A DNA stretch of 64,000 nucleotides from Bradyrhizobium sp. LTSP849 (lineage in GTDB: Bacteria > Pseudomonadota > Alphaproteobacteria > Rhizobiales > Xanthobacteraceae), in the NCBI RefSeq assembly GCF_000938255.1, contig NZ_JYMR01000049.1:1-64000 (forward strand), written 5' to 3'. Within the stretch, counting starts at the first letter, position 1. Each line of letters starts with the position of its first letter. The position numbers were made by a program, and so were the translations under genes. Below are positions 50,587-60,067 of this stretch, in pieces. The notes beneath the pieces are model-generated. The model was not told where the DNA came from. It ran no database searches and worked only from the letters and a program-made list of their open reading frames with translations.

Positions 50587-53454
50587 ATGACTGACGATCA
50601 GCTTCGTGGAAATCTGCTGTTTGGCCCCTTTGAGCTTTCGAGGAGGGAAAGGGTGCTTCGGCGCGATGGCATGGCGCTGCCCCTCGGCAGCAGGGCCCTC
50701 GACATCCTCATCCACCTTGTCGAGCGTCCGGGTGAGGTGATCGCAAAGCAGGAGTTGATCGATCGCGTCTGGCCGGATGTAACCGTCGAGGAGGGGAGCA
50801 TCCGCGTTCACGTGGCCGCGATCCGCAAGGCGCTTGGCGACGGCCAATTCGGCAACCGCTACATCGCAAACATCAAGGGACGGGGCTACTCGTTCGTCGG
50901 CACAGTGGTCCCCCTCGGAGGCACCACGGAAGGCAGGAACGCTAGGTCTCCGCACCAGGGCAGGCTTCCGGTGCGCCCGATCACGATGATCGGGCGCGAG
51001 ACGTTCGTCAGGGAGGTAAGCGACAAACTTCGAAATGACCGGTTCGTAACACTGCTCGGTCCCGGCGGCATCGGCAAGACGACCATTGCCTTGGCCATCG
51101 GCCGCGTCGCCGCCGAAGGGTTTGGCAGCGAGATCTATTTTGTCGATCTGGAAAGCCTCGCCGATCCGCACCATGTTGCTGCGGCGGTCGCGATCTCCCT
51201 GGGGCTCGCGCTCAAATCAAGAGATCCTGGCCCGGAGCTGGTCGAGCTCATTCGGTCGCGGAAACTTCTGATCATCCTCGACAGCTGCGAGCATGTGATC
51301 GAGGCGGTCGCCTCGCTTGCCGAGCAGCTCTACCAGCAAACGGAAGAGATCCACGTTCTGACCACGAGTCGGGAATTATTGAAAGTCGAGGGTGAGCATT
51401 GCTGTCGGGTTCTCCCTCTTGATTTTCCGCCAGAAGGCTCGGAACAAACGGCAAATGCGGTGCTGCGATATCCGGCAGTGCAGCTGTTCGTACGGCGTGT
51501 GGCGGCGAGGGCAGGTAGCGTCGCTCTCACCGACAAGGAAGCGCCATTTGTTGCGGAGCTGTGCCGAAAGCTGGATGGGATTCCGTTGGCAATCCAGTTG
51601 GTAGCAGGGCAGGTCGCCGCCCTTGGCCTCAAGAGCACGGTCGACCTCCTGGTGTCCCGGCTGGAATTGCTGAAACTAAGCCATCGGACGGCAGTTGCCA
51701 GACATCGAACGCTCAAGGCGACGTTGGATTGGAGCTACGATCTGCTGTCGGACGCAGAGAGGATTGTCTTTCGACGCATCGCTCCTTTCGTCGGCCATTT
51801 CACCCTGGACGGCGCGCGATCTGTCGCAGGCGAACCCGGCGTGGGAGCCGAGGAAATTTTCGACGCGGTCGCAGGCCTGGTCGAGAAGTCATTGATAGCA
51901 ACCCGGATCGATGCCGCGCAGGCGCAGTATCGGTTGCTGGACACGACCCGGGCATACGCGCTCGAAAAACTGGAGGAGCACGCCGAAGTCGACATGGTCT
52001 TAGGCCGGCATGCGGAATACCTCGCCGGGCATCTCGAAACGCTGAGAGAGGCGCTGTCAGGCCTGCCAGGCGCTGAAAGAGTTGCGGCCTATTCCGACCA
52101 ATTGAGCAACGTCCGTGCTGCGCTCGAATGGAGCTTCGGGCCTCAGGGCGATGCCGAGATCGCAACGCGACTGGCCGCCGTCTCCACACAGGTGTTTCTG
52201 GAGCTGTCACTGCTGATCGAATGCCAGGCATGGGCGCAACGCGCGATGGCAAGCCTGGGAAATCCGCATCGAGACTCCCGCCGCGCAATGGAAATCTCTG
52301 CATCGATACCGCTGGCCATTATGCACACGGAAGGTAACGATCAACGCGTCCGGACCGCCTTTGTGAAGGCGCTGGAGATTGCAATCGAGCGGGGAGATCT
52401 CCGCTACGAGCTGAGGATTTTGAGCGGACTTTTCACGTACTCGCACTGGACCATGGATATTCAGGGTGCGACCGACATCGCCGTCCGGAGCAAGAAACTG
52501 GCGTTGAGGACGGGGGATCACGACGACATGGCGCTGGCGGAAGCCATGCTGGCCGCCTCCGAACATCTGTTGGGAAATCACCTCGCCGCGCAGCTGCATT
52601 GCGAATCGGGCCTCCGTCACCTGGCGTCCGGACCGCGCTCCCGAACGGAACTGTATCTTTTCCACTATACGAGCTTCCTGCTCGTCGGCATGGCACGTTC
52701 TCTCCTGTACAGGGGCTTGCTCGACCAATCGCTGGACTATGCAAGGCGAGCCAGAGAGGAAGGCCAAAGGTCGGGCAACCCCGCCACGTTTTGCCGATCG
52801 GTGGCTTTGGTCCTGCCTGTGTTTCTGGCCATGGCTGACCTGAAGCAATCGGACCAGTATATCGGAGAACTGAGTGAGCTCTCCGCCGCGCATTCCCTGA
52901 TGCCGTATCGCGCCATTGCGGCCGGCCTGAAGGGGCAATGGCTGCTCCTTCAGGACAACCGCATCGAGGCGATCCAATTGCTGAAACGAGCCCTGGAAGA
53001 GCTTCACGTCCAGCGTCACGAGATGCTGAATATGGATTTCACCTGCGATCTGGCCGCCGCTCTCGTGGACCTCGGTGAGAATGACGAAGCGCTGACTCTC
53101 ACGGTGGATGCAATCGCGCAACAGCAGCGCGCCGGCAAATTCTTGCACATGCCCGCCCTGTTCAGGATGAAAGGCCTCATCCTGGCGTCTCGATCCGCGG
53201 AGGATCATTCCGGCGCCGAAGAAAGCCTGCTGTCGGCGATCGACTGGGCCAAACGCCAGTCCGCCACCCTGTTCGAATTGACAGCTGCGACGGACCTGGC
53301 CGGGCTGTTGCTGAAACAGGATCGCGCGCCGGAAGCTTACGAATATCTCAGCGCTAGCCTTGATCGAATGCCGGCGGGAATTTCATTTCCTGCTCGCGGC
53401 CGTGCCCTGCACATGCTCGGCCAACTCCAATCCGGAACCGACGGCGTCGGCTGA
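50587..53454 (+). CDS. Giant regulator: OmpR-type winged helix, NB-ARC-like ATPase and helical repeats (3)
   Basis: A 955-residue paralogue of the genes at 41716 and 44687. The winged helix spans about 10-108 (LLFGPFELSRRERVLRRDG; SIRVHVAAIRKALGDGQ; YIANIKGRGYSFVG). Walker A is GPGGIGKTT (158-166), Walker B LLIILDSCEH, sensor VLTTSRE and the motif LDGIPLAIQLVA. RLLDTTRAYALEKLEEHA is followed by a TPR-like tail. ATG 50587 was chosen over GTG 50575. It is divergent from the MalT-like gene across a 256-base gap and lies 131 bases ahead of the poxB-like gene, which it may control. Confidence 0.9.
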   Translation: MTDDQLRGNLLFGPFELSRRERVLRRDGMALPLGSRALDILIHLVERPGEVIAKQELIDRVWPDVTVEEGSIRVHVAAIRKALGDGQFGNRYIANIKGRGYSFVGTVVPLGGTTEGRNARSPHQGRLPVRPITMIGRETFVREVSDKLRNDRFVTLLGPGGIGKTTIALAIGRVAAEGFGSEIYFVDLESLADPHHVAAAVAISLGLALKSRDPGPELVELIRSRKLLIILDSCEHVIEAVASLAEQLYQQTEEIHVLTTSRELLKVEGEHCCRVLPLDFPPEGSEQTANAVLRYPAVQLFVRRVAARAGSVALTDKEAPFVAELCRKLDGIPLAIQLVAGQVAALGLKSTVDLLVSRLELLKLSHRTAVARHRTLKATLDWSYDLLSDAERIVFRRIAPFVGHFTLDGARSVAGEPGVGAEEIFDAVAGLVEKSLIATRIDAAQAQYRLLDTTRAYALEKLEEHAEVDMVLGRHAEYLAGHLETLREALSGLPGAERVAAYSDQLSNVRAALEWSFGPQGDAEIATRLAAVSTQVFLELSLLIECQAWAQRAMASLGNPHRDSRRAMEISASIPLAIMHTEGNDQRVRTAFVKALEIAIERGDLRYELRILSGLFTYSHWTMDIQGATDIAVRSKKLALRTGDHDDMALAEAMLAASEHLLGNHLAAQLHCESGLRHLASGPRSRTELYLFHYTSFLLVGMARSLLYRGLLDQSLDYARRAREEGQRSGNPATFCRSVALVLPVFLAMADLKQSDQYIGELSELSAAHSLMPYRAIAAGLKGQWLLLQDNRIEAIQLLKRALEELHVQRHEMLNMDFTCDLAAALVDLGENDEALTLTVDAIAQQQRAGKFLHMPALFRMKGLILASRSAEDHSGAEESLLSAIDWAKRQSATLFELTAATDLAGLLLKQDRAPEAYEYLSASLDRMPAGISFPARGRALHMLGQLQSGTDGVG

Positions 53455-53585
53455 AAGGTGCGCCATCCCGCAGCCGTGCGCTGTCTGCGCAGGCGGGTTC
53501 AAGTCCTCGCATTCCGATCCAAGCCCCGACAGTGCAGTTGGGTGCACGCTGTGGGCAGAAAAGGTCACAGCCAGGGTTGAATGTC

Positions 53586-55298
53586 ATGGGCAAGCTGGTC
53601 GCGGATATCATTGTCGAAACCCTGCAAAGTGCGGGCGTCAAACATTGTTATGGCATCGTCGGCGACACTCTCAATCTGATCGCCCGCTCGCTCGAGAAAA
53701 GCGAGATCGAGTGGATATCGATGAGGCACGAGGAGGCGGGGGCGTTCGCCGCGCAGGCGGAGGCGCAGGTCGCGGATCGCCTGACGGCGGTCGCCGGCAG
53801 CTGCGGCCCCGGAAGCCTGCATTTCATCAACGGAATTTTCGAAGCCAATCGCAACCGCGCGCCCGTCATCCTGATCGCAAGTCAGATCATTCGCGATGAA
53901 TTGGGCTTCGATTTCATCCAGGAGGTCGACTTCAAGCAGGTCTACCGGGATTGCAGCGTCTTCTGCGACATGATCCATACGCCGGCGCAGGCGCGTCGCA
54001 AGACCGTGATCGCGTGCCAAACGGCTCTGGCGAAACGTGGTGTTGCCGTTCTGATCGTGCCGGCGGATATCTCTGCCTCGGTTGTGGATGACAACATCCC
54101 TTATGCCGTGCACGTCGCCAGGCCCGTCACCCGGCCGAACGATGCGGATCTTGATGAGATCGCAGACATCTTCAACAGCAGCGAAAGCGTCGTCCTGTAC
54201 GGTGGTTCGGGTTGCCAGGGGGCGCATCAGGAGATTCTCGCGGTCGCCAACAGGCTGAAGGCGCCGATCGCGCATACATCGCGCGCAAAAGACTTCCTCG
54301 AGTTTGACAATCCCTACAACATCGGAATGACCGGGATGCTCGGCAACGAGGCCGGCTACCACGCCCTGCTGGACTGCGACGCGCTGTTGATGCTGGGCGC
54401 AGACTTTGCCTGGCGGCAATTTTATCCGGACAAAGCAAAGATCGTGCAGGTCGATATCGACCCGACCCATCTGGGTCGACGTCATCCGATCACGAAGGGC
54501 GTTGTCGGCGATGTGAAGGCGACGCTGGAGGCGTTGCTGCCGAAGCTCAATGAGCGCACCGACGCCTCGTTCCGAAGCGCGTATGTGAAGCGCTACGCGA
54601 AGTATCGGGAAGCGGAGCAGGCCAAGGTGGCTGCGGGCCACGATGGCACTATTCCTGGAAGCTATCTGACGCAGGTGATCAACCGCCATGCGGCAAAGGA
54701 TGCGTTGTTCACGGCCGACGACGGCACCCCGGCCGCCTGGGCCTATCGCCATATCGAGGCGAACGGGCAGCGTCGCATTTTCGCCAGTCTACTTCATGGA
54801 ACGATGGCCAACGGCATGCCGTCGTCGATTGGGCTCCAGACGGCGGAACCCGGCCGGCAAGTCGTGTGCATGGCAGGCGACGGCGGGATTTCGATGCTGT
54901 TCGGCGACCTGATGACGGTCGTCCAACAGGAGTTGCCCATCAAGATTGCCGTCTATGACAACGGCAAGCTTGGCTTTGTGGAGATCGAGCAGAAGGCGGA
55001 GGGCATGCTCGATACTTTTACGAAGCTGAAGAACCCGAATTTCGCCGGCGTTGCGCGTGCGCTGGGTCTGTGGGGCCAGACCGTTTCGCACGCGGACCAG
55101 CTCGAGACCGCGGTCAAGGACTGGCTGGCGCAACCGGGGCCCGCACTTCTGCACGTGCACGTCAACCCGATGCAGCTCGTCATGCCGCCATTCATGCAGG
55201 TCGAGCCTGCAATCGGGATGGCGCTTTATTCTGCTCGTGCGATCCTGCACGGCCGAGGTGGAGACGTCTGGGAGATGGTGAAGGAGAATTTCCTCTAG
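53586..55298 (+). CDS. poxB: Thiamine-diphosphate enzyme, pyruvate:quinone oxidoreductase-like
   Basis: A 570-residue ThDP enzyme with the three-domain layout and length of E. coli PoxB (572). The N-terminal PYR domain begins GKLVADIIVETLQSAGVKHC, with the proton-relay Glu in SMRHEEAGAFAA. The middle FAD-type domain contains FNSSESVVLYGGSGCQGAH and MLGADFAWRQFYPDKAKIVQ. The PP domain has the ThDP/Mg motif AGDGGISMLFGDLMTVVQQE with YDN downstream. It should decarboxylate pyruvate (or a close 2-oxo acid) to acetate, giving electrons to quinone at the membrane. Other ThDP enzymes such as acetolactate synthase differ in the FAD domain. Quinol made here could feed the cyo oxidase. Confidence 0.88.
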   Translation: MGKLVADIIVETLQSAGVKHCYGIVGDTLNLIARSLEKSEIEWISMRHEEAGAFAAQAEAQVADRLTAVAGSCGPGSLHFINGIFEANRNRAPVILIASQIIRDELGFDFIQEVDFKQVYRDCSVFCDMIHTPAQARRKTVIACQTALAKRGVAVLIVPADISASVVDDNIPYAVHVARPVTRPNDADLDEIADIFNSSESVVLYGGSGCQGAHQEILAVANRLKAPIAHTSRAKDFLEFDNPYNIGMTGMLGNEAGYHALLDCDALLMLGADFAWRQFYPDKAKIVQVDIDPTHLGRRHPITKGVVGDVKATLEALLPKLNERTDASFRSAYVKRYAKYREAEQAKVAAGHDGTIPGSYLTQVINRHAAKDALFTADDGTPAAWAYRHIEANGQRRIFASLLHGTMANGMPSSIGLQTAEPGRQVVCMAGDGGISMLFGDLMTVVQQELPIKIAVYDNGKLGFVEIEQKAEGMLDTFTKLKNPNFAGVARALGLWGQTVSHADQLETAVKDWLAQPGPALLHVHVNPMQLVMPPFMQVEPAIGMALYSARAILHGRGGDVWEMVKENFL

Positions 55299-55691
55299 TC
55301 GAGGTCGCCGTCCCTCAACAGCAGTGTGGCACGCCACACTGCATGAGATTGGCCAAGCATTGCCGTCATGGGTCGATCGAGATTGCCGAAATTCCCGGAG
55401 CCATTGGCCTTGCCCATGGTAAGGTATTTTGCTGTCGTCGGGGACTCACGGACAGGATGGCATTTTTCGGAAGAAGATTGAAAGTCGGGGCTGTTCTTCC
55501 AGCCTCGTCTCTCGTCTTTCTGCTGAACTCACATCCAGCATGCGCACGTTTGTACAATACCAGCAGGCATGGGCAGTTATGCTCGGGGGATCACGTCGAA
55601 ATGCCGGGGCGGGCTCCAGACGCCGTAAACCGAGACGTTGCGCAGGCAAATCGTAGGCGGAAGAGATGGGCAAAGCTTCGGTGCATTGACG
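55299..55691. other. Intergenic region with a strong inverted repeat
   Basis: This 393-base gap between the pyruvate oxidoreductase gene and the third opgC gene has no supported gene. The only strong signal is the hairpin at 55321-55342. A TTG at 55638 opens an 18-residue leader in frame with opgC that I do not consider part of the protein. Confidence 0.6.
55321..55342. terminator. Hairpin downstream of the poxB-like gene
   Basis: GCAGTGTGGC and GCCACACTGC are perfect 10-bp arms separated by AC, 22 bases after the stop at 55298. There is no T tract, so it could also be a protein-binding palindrome or an mRNA end signal. The tight 2-base gap would open to a 4-base loop. Confidence 0.45.
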
Positions 55692-56843
55692 ATGAAGATT
55701 CTCGCGACGCTCCCGACGAAGGGCCGGGATCTCCGGCTGGACCTGTTCCGAGGTGTGGCAAATTGGGGAATCTTCCTCGACCATATCCCCAACAACATCG
55801 TGAACTGGCTGACAACGCGGAACTACGGCTTCAGCGATGCGGCGGATCTCTTCATCTTTATCTCCGGCTACACGGTCTCCTTTGTCTTTGCACGGATGAT
55901 GCTCGAACGCGGGTTTATCATCGGCGCGACGAGGCTTCTGAAGCGGGTCTGGCAGATCTACGTCGCCCACGTTTTCCTTTTCGTGCTCTACCTCGCTGAA
56001 ATCGGATATGTCGCACAGAGGTCCGGTAACTCCGGCTTTACCGATGACTTCAACATCCGGGGCTTTCTGGCAAATCCGGCGCAGTTCCTGTTCGAGGGGC
56101 TGATACTGCGCTTCAAGCCGGTGAACATGGATGTGCTGCCGCTTTACATCGTGCTGATGGGCGTCTTCCCGCCGATACTCTGGCTGATGCTGCGCAGGCC
56201 CAACATGACCCTGGCCGCTTCGGGGGTGCTCTATTTGGCAGCCAGGCACTTCGGCTGGAATCTTTCGGCCTATCCAACTGGCCTCTGGTACTTCAATCCA
56301 TTCGCATGGCAATTTCTGTTCACGTTCGGGGCCTGGTTTGCGCTAGGTGGATCGGCGCAGGCAATGCCGTTCATCCGGTCGCGTACCGCGTTGGTGCTCG
56401 GCACCGCCTACCTTCTGTTCGCTCTGGTGATGACAATGGCTGCCCGGTTCGACGAACTGCGGTCACTGATCCCGCCGGGGATCTACAGCGCCTTCAATCC
56501 GAACGACAAGACCAACCTCGCGCCTTATCGCCTGCTGCACTTCGTCGTATTCGCGTTCTTTGTCGTTCGTCTGCTGCCACGCGATTGGCCTGGGCTGGAA
56601 TGGGCGATCTTTCGGCCGGCAATCAAATGCGGTCAGCAGTCGCTCGAAGTCTTTTGCTCCGGGATATTCCTGTCCTTTGCCGCACATGTCGTGTTGGTCG
56701 AGATCTCCGGCGCCATCTGGATGCAGATTGTGGTCAGCATTGCCGGCATCCTGATGATGACCGCGCTGGCATACTACCGATCCTGGTCGAAGAACGCTGA
56801 CAAAGCACCGAAGGCCAAGCCGGTCGTCGCAGTGGCAGGCTAA
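55692..56843 (+). CDS. opgC: OpgC-type membrane acyltransferase (paralogue 3)
   Basis: A 383-residue polytopic membrane protein, third member of the OpgC family in the window. It has GRDLRLDLFRGVANWGIFLD near the N-terminus, RNYGFSDAADLFIFISGY, MDVLPLYIVLMG, YFNPFAWQFLFTFG and a late FNPNDKTNLAPYRLLHF. The YPIDKTDLD motif of the two island copies is replaced by FNPNDKTNL, so it belongs to another subgroup. It should be an inner-membrane acyltransferase acting on periplasmic glucans or another glycan. ATG 55692 was chosen over the TTG at 55638. Confidence 0.86.
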   Translation: MKILATLPTKGRDLRLDLFRGVANWGIFLDHIPNNIVNWLTTRNYGFSDAADLFIFISGYTVSFVFARMMLERGFIIGATRLLKRVWQIYVAHVFLFVLYLAEIGYVAQRSGNSGFTDDFNIRGFLANPAQFLFEGLILRFKPVNMDVLPLYIVLMGVFPPILWLMLRRPNMTLAASGVLYLAARHFGWNLSAYPTGLWYFNPFAWQFLFTFGAWFALGGSAQAMPFIRSRTALVLGTAYLLFALVMTMAARFDELRSLIPPGIYSAFNPNDKTNLAPYRLLHFVVFAFFVVRLLPRDWPGLEWAIFRPAIKCGQQSLEVFCSGIFLSFAAHVVLVEISGAIWMQIVVSIAGILMMTALAYYRSWSKNADKAPKAKPVVAVAG

Positions 56844-56894
56844 CGGGCTCCTTGGGGCTACGTCGCGCAACGATACCGGCGGACATCACGCGGC

Positions 56895-57983
56895 CTATTC
56901 TGCCCTGATGTCGCTTGGCGCCTTGTTCGTCCAGCGATGGAACGCGCGACGGAAATTGGCGGCATCGCTGAACCCGAGCGCCAAGGCGATGTCGTCGTTC
57001 GAAAGCCTGGTCGTGCGGAGATACTTCACCGCAATCTGGGTGCGGAGCTCGTCCAGCAGGCCGCGATAGGACAGACCCTGCTGCCGAAGCTTGCGACGCA
57101 GGGAGCGGTCGTTCATGCCGAGAAGCCTCGCCGCCGCCGAGGAAGTTGGCGGGTTGGCAATATCCGCCAGCAGGAGTTCGCGAATCTTTCCGGCGATGCC
57201 GATTCGCAACGTCAAATCGTCGAGCAGGTCGTCGCATAGCGCGACGATCGACGGATAGGTGGTCTTGTTGCCGAGACTTGCCTCCTGCTCCAGCCATGTG
57301 GAGCGGAAAACGATCTTGTTCGCGGGTCTCGCAAAGCCAATGCGACATCGCAGTTCGTCTTTCGGAAAGCCGCCGCCTCCAACATCCGGGTAGGCGAGGC
57401 AGATCTCGTCCGGAGCGAACGCGGGACCCATGACATCGCGCATCAGCGAGATGTGTATTCCGATCTGCATCTCGGTGATGAACCGGTATAGCGCGAGGTC
57501 CGTCGTGGCGTGCAGATGAGGTTCGATGGACCAGATGGCGGATCCGTTCTCCTCGCTGAAGCTGATCGCAGCCAAGGGCGCGGCAAGCATGTGGTACCGC
57601 ATCGCGAACTGCATCGTCCGGCGAAAGTCGGGACAGCACAGGATGGCAAAACCGTACATCCCGTAGGTCGAGATATGAATGGATGCGCCGATCCGATAGG
57701 CGAGGTGGGGATCCCTCGAGAGCCGGACAGCATTCTTGCAGGCTGTCAGCAATTGCTTGAGCGAGATCCGGGCTTTCGAGGAATATACCTCCTTCGCCGG
57801 CAGATTGACGTTCTTCAATATCTCGCTGGCCGGGTGGCCCTGGCTCAACATCATGTCGAACAGCGCGGCAAGCTTGGTCGTCTCGTATATGCGTTCGCTT
57901 AAGCCAACGATCGGCGATCCCTTCGCTCCGTCCGAGTGCGGTGGTGACGACGGGGAAGAATGATGTTGCCGAATTTTTTGCAA
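56895..57983 (-). CDS. AraC family regulator with arabinose-binding-like N-terminal domain
   Basis: A 362-residue AraC regulator. Residues about 40-230 form the N-terminal domain found in OruR/ArgR-type proteins (LPAKEVYSSKARISLKQLLT; YRIGASIHISTYGMYGFAIL). The C-terminal domain has two helix-turn-helices (PTSSAAARLLGMNDRSLRRK; DIALALGFSDAANFRRAFHR) and ends in the usual P-S-D-I-R motif. The start is TTG 57983 behind AAAGGCGG; there is no in-frame ATG close by. It is convergent with opgC 3 and divergent from the acyl-CoA synthetase gene. Confidence 0.88.
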   Translation of the reverse strand: MQKIRQHHSSPSSPPHSDGAKGSPIVGLSERIYETTKLAALFDMMLSQGHPASEILKNVNLPAKEVYSSKARISLKQLLTACKNAVRLSRDPHLAYRIGASIHISTYGMYGFAILCCPDFRRTMQFAMRYHMLAAPLAAISFSEENGSAIWSIEPHLHATTDLALYRFITEMQIGIHISLMRDVMGPAFAPDEICLAYPDVGGGGFPKDELRCRIGFARPANKIVFRSTWLEQEASLGNKTTYPSIVALCDDLLDDLTLRIGIAGKIRELLLADIANPPTSSAAARLLGMNDRSLRRKLRQQGLSYRGLLDELRTQIAVKYLRTTRLSNDDIALALGFSDAANFRRAFHRWTNKAPSDIRAE

Positions 57984-58371
57984 TCAGATCCGCCTTTGTA
58001 ACGGAGCATCCGAGATGGGCGCGCTCCCGTTCACCCTCCAGCCCGTGGACTCGGCAACGATAGCAGCTTTTTGGATCATCAGAAGCAAGGCCGGATTCGC
58101 AACGCCTCAGCTGGATGCCGCGTCGCCGCAAATCGCGAAATGAGCAGCTTTATTCAAGAACGAATGCCGGAGTGGTCTTAACCTGTCCGTTCTGGACCCC
58201 GTTGATGTCCGTTTCGGACCTTCACAAATACCACGCGTCAAGCGACGGTCGGTGTCCACGTCGGGTGATGAAATCGTCGTGTGAGAGACGACCGGCCGAG
58301 GCGATCCGCAGGTCATAATTGCGGACGTCGCGAGGAGCCGGGGGAGAGGCAACGTTTCGAGGGAGGCCGCC
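57984..58371. other. Divergent intergenic region before the PHA cluster
   Basis: This 388-base gap lies between the AraC gene and the acyl-CoA synthetase and should hold both promoters. I see no gene, strong palindrome or obvious -10/-35 pair. Open frames here overlap on both strands without ribosome sites. Confidence 0.5.
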
Positions 58372-60024
58372 ATGGTGGGAAGGCTGATCCAGACCGCCAA
58401 ATCCGCCTATCGATATCCTCTGATCCTCAAGCAGTTGTGGCATACCCCGCTGTTGCAATCGCCCGAGCAGGAGATCGTCTATCGCGATCGAACGCGTTTC
58501 ACCTATCGCCAGCTCGGAGAGCGCATCGCGCGCCTCGCTTCCGCGCTGAAGGGGCTCGGTGTCGAGCCCGGCGACACGGTCGGCGTTCTCGACTGGGACA
58601 GTAACAGGTTTCTTGAGTCCTTCTTCGCGATCCCGATGATGGGGGCGGTGTTGCAGACGGTCAACGTGCGGCTCTCGCCCGACCAGGTCGCCTATACGAT
58701 CAATCACGCCGGTGCGTCCACGCTGCTCGTCAACGACGAGTTCGTCGGCTTGCTGGAAGGCATCAGGCCGCAGCTCACGAAGGTCATGACACTCGTCGTG
58801 ATGTCGGATCGTCCTCGTCCCGAGACCGGAAGCCTGTCGTTTGCCGGCGAGTACGAAAGCCTGCTCGCCGAAGCGTCGCCCACCTATGATTTTCCGGATT
58901 TCGACGAGGACACGCAGGCGACGACCTTCTACACCACCGGAACGACCGGCTTGCCCAAGGGGGTCTATTACAGCCATCGGCAGCTCGTGCTGCATTCGCT
59001 GGGCGAGCTGGCATTCTTCGGAATCGCGAGCCAGCAGGGCCGGTTCTCGCGCGACGACGTGTATATGCCAATCACGCCCATGTTCCATGTGCACGCCTGG
59101 GGCTTTCCCTGGGCTGCAACGTTGGCCGGCGTCAAGCAGGTTTACCCCGGGCGCTACGACCCGGCGATGCTCGTCAAGCTGATCAAGAGCGAGGGCGTCA
59201 CGTTCACCCACGGCGTCCCGACGATCCTGCAAATGCTGCTGAACGCCGCCGCGGCGGCGAAGACAGACCTTGCGGGCCTGAAGATGGTGATCGGCGGCTC
59301 GGCGTTGCCGAAGGCGCTGGCAAAGCAGGCGCTCGCCGCGGGCATCGACATCTTTGCTGGCTACGGCATGTCGGAGACCGGCCCGATCGCCGCGGTGGCC
59401 CATGTCATGTCGCGCGACCTGAGCGGCGATCACGACCAGGAGGTGGAGTTCCGGACCAAGGCGGGCATGGCGGCGCCGCTGGTCGATTTGCGCATCGTCG
59501 ATGAGGACATGAACGATGTCCCCCATGACGGCAAGTCGTCCGGAGAGATCGTGCTACGCTCGCCCTGGCTGACGCAGGGCTACTACAACAATCCCGAGGG
59601 CTCGGAGGAGCTGTGGGCCGGCGGCTACCTGCACACCAACGACATCGCGGTGGTGAGCCCGGGCGGCTACGTCCATATCACCGATCGCCTCAAGGACGTC
59701 ATCAAGACCGGTGGTGAGTGGGTGTCTTCGTTGCAGATCGAAGACCTGATCACCCAATGCCCGGGCGTGGGGGAAGCGGCCGTCATCGGCGTCAAGGATG
59801 ACCGCTGGGGCGAGCGACCGCTTGCGCTCGTCGTCAAGAAACCGGCGGAGACGAATGGTGTCACCGATACGATCGTGAAAGATCATCTCAAAGTGTTCGC
59901 CGACAAGGGCGTCATCTCGCGATACGGAATCCCCGGGAAGATCCTCTTCATCGACAGCATCCCCAAGACCAGCGTCGGCAAGATCAACAAGAAGGAGCTG
60001 CGCAAGCTCTACGGCGACGTGTAG
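58372..60024 (+). CDS. Medium-chain acyl-CoA synthetase (AlkK-like fatty acid-CoA ligase)
   Basis: A 550-residue ANL ligase. The P-loop is [19 protein letters not shown], the substrate region contains PMFHVHAWGFPWAATLAG, the A5 motif is AGYGMSETGP, the hinge is HTNDIAVVSPGGYVHITDRL and the C-terminal catalytic Lys is in KTSVGKINKKELRKLYG. GHITDRLKDVIKTGGEWVSS-type wording matches AlkK and related medium-chain ligases. AGGGAGG precedes the ATG. As first gene of the PHA cluster it would activate exogenous medium-chain acids to acyl-CoA, which feed polymer precursors. Confidence 0.93.
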   Translation: MVGRLIQTAKSAYRYPLILKQLWHTPLLQSPEQEIVYRDRTRFTYRQLGERIARLASALKGLGVEPGDTVGVLDWDSNRFLESFFAIPMMGAVLQTVNVRLSPDQVAYTINHAGASTLLVNDEFVGLLEGIRPQLTKVMTLVVMSDRPRPETGSLSFAGEYESLLAEASPTYDFPDFDEDTQATTFYTTGTTGLPKGVYYSHRQLVLHSLGELAFFGIASQQGRFSRDDVYMPITPMFHVHAWGFPWAATLAGVKQVYPGRYDPAMLVKLIKSEGVTFTHGVPTILQMLLNAAAAAKTDLAGLKMVIGGSALPKALAKQALAAGIDIFAGYGMSETGPIAAVAHVMSRDLSGDHDQEVEFRTKAGMAAPLVDLRIVDEDMNDVPHDGKSSGEIVLRSPWLTQGYYNNPEGSEELWAGGYLHTNDIAVVSPGGYVHITDRLKDVIKTGGEWVSSLQIEDLITQCPGVGEAAVIGVKDDRWGERPLALVVKKPAETNGVTDTIVKDHLKVFADKGVISRYGIPGKILFIDSIPKTSVGKINKKELRKLYGDV

Positions 60025-60067
60025 CCGTTCGATCGCGGTTGGCGATGAAATATCGAAGGAGGAAAAT

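Noticed and set aside
41716-53454. Reading the NB-ARC-like ATPases as an anti-phage defence island
   Set aside because: All four carry DNA-binding domains of transcription factors (OmpR-type or LuxR-type), no nuclease, TIR or protease effector is fused or adjacent, and no other defence gene is in the window.
56734-58131. A 465-residue minus-strand frame over the AraC gene
   Set aside because: The AraC reading frame has two helix-turn-helix motifs, while this frame has Arg/Ser-rich low-complexity sequence.
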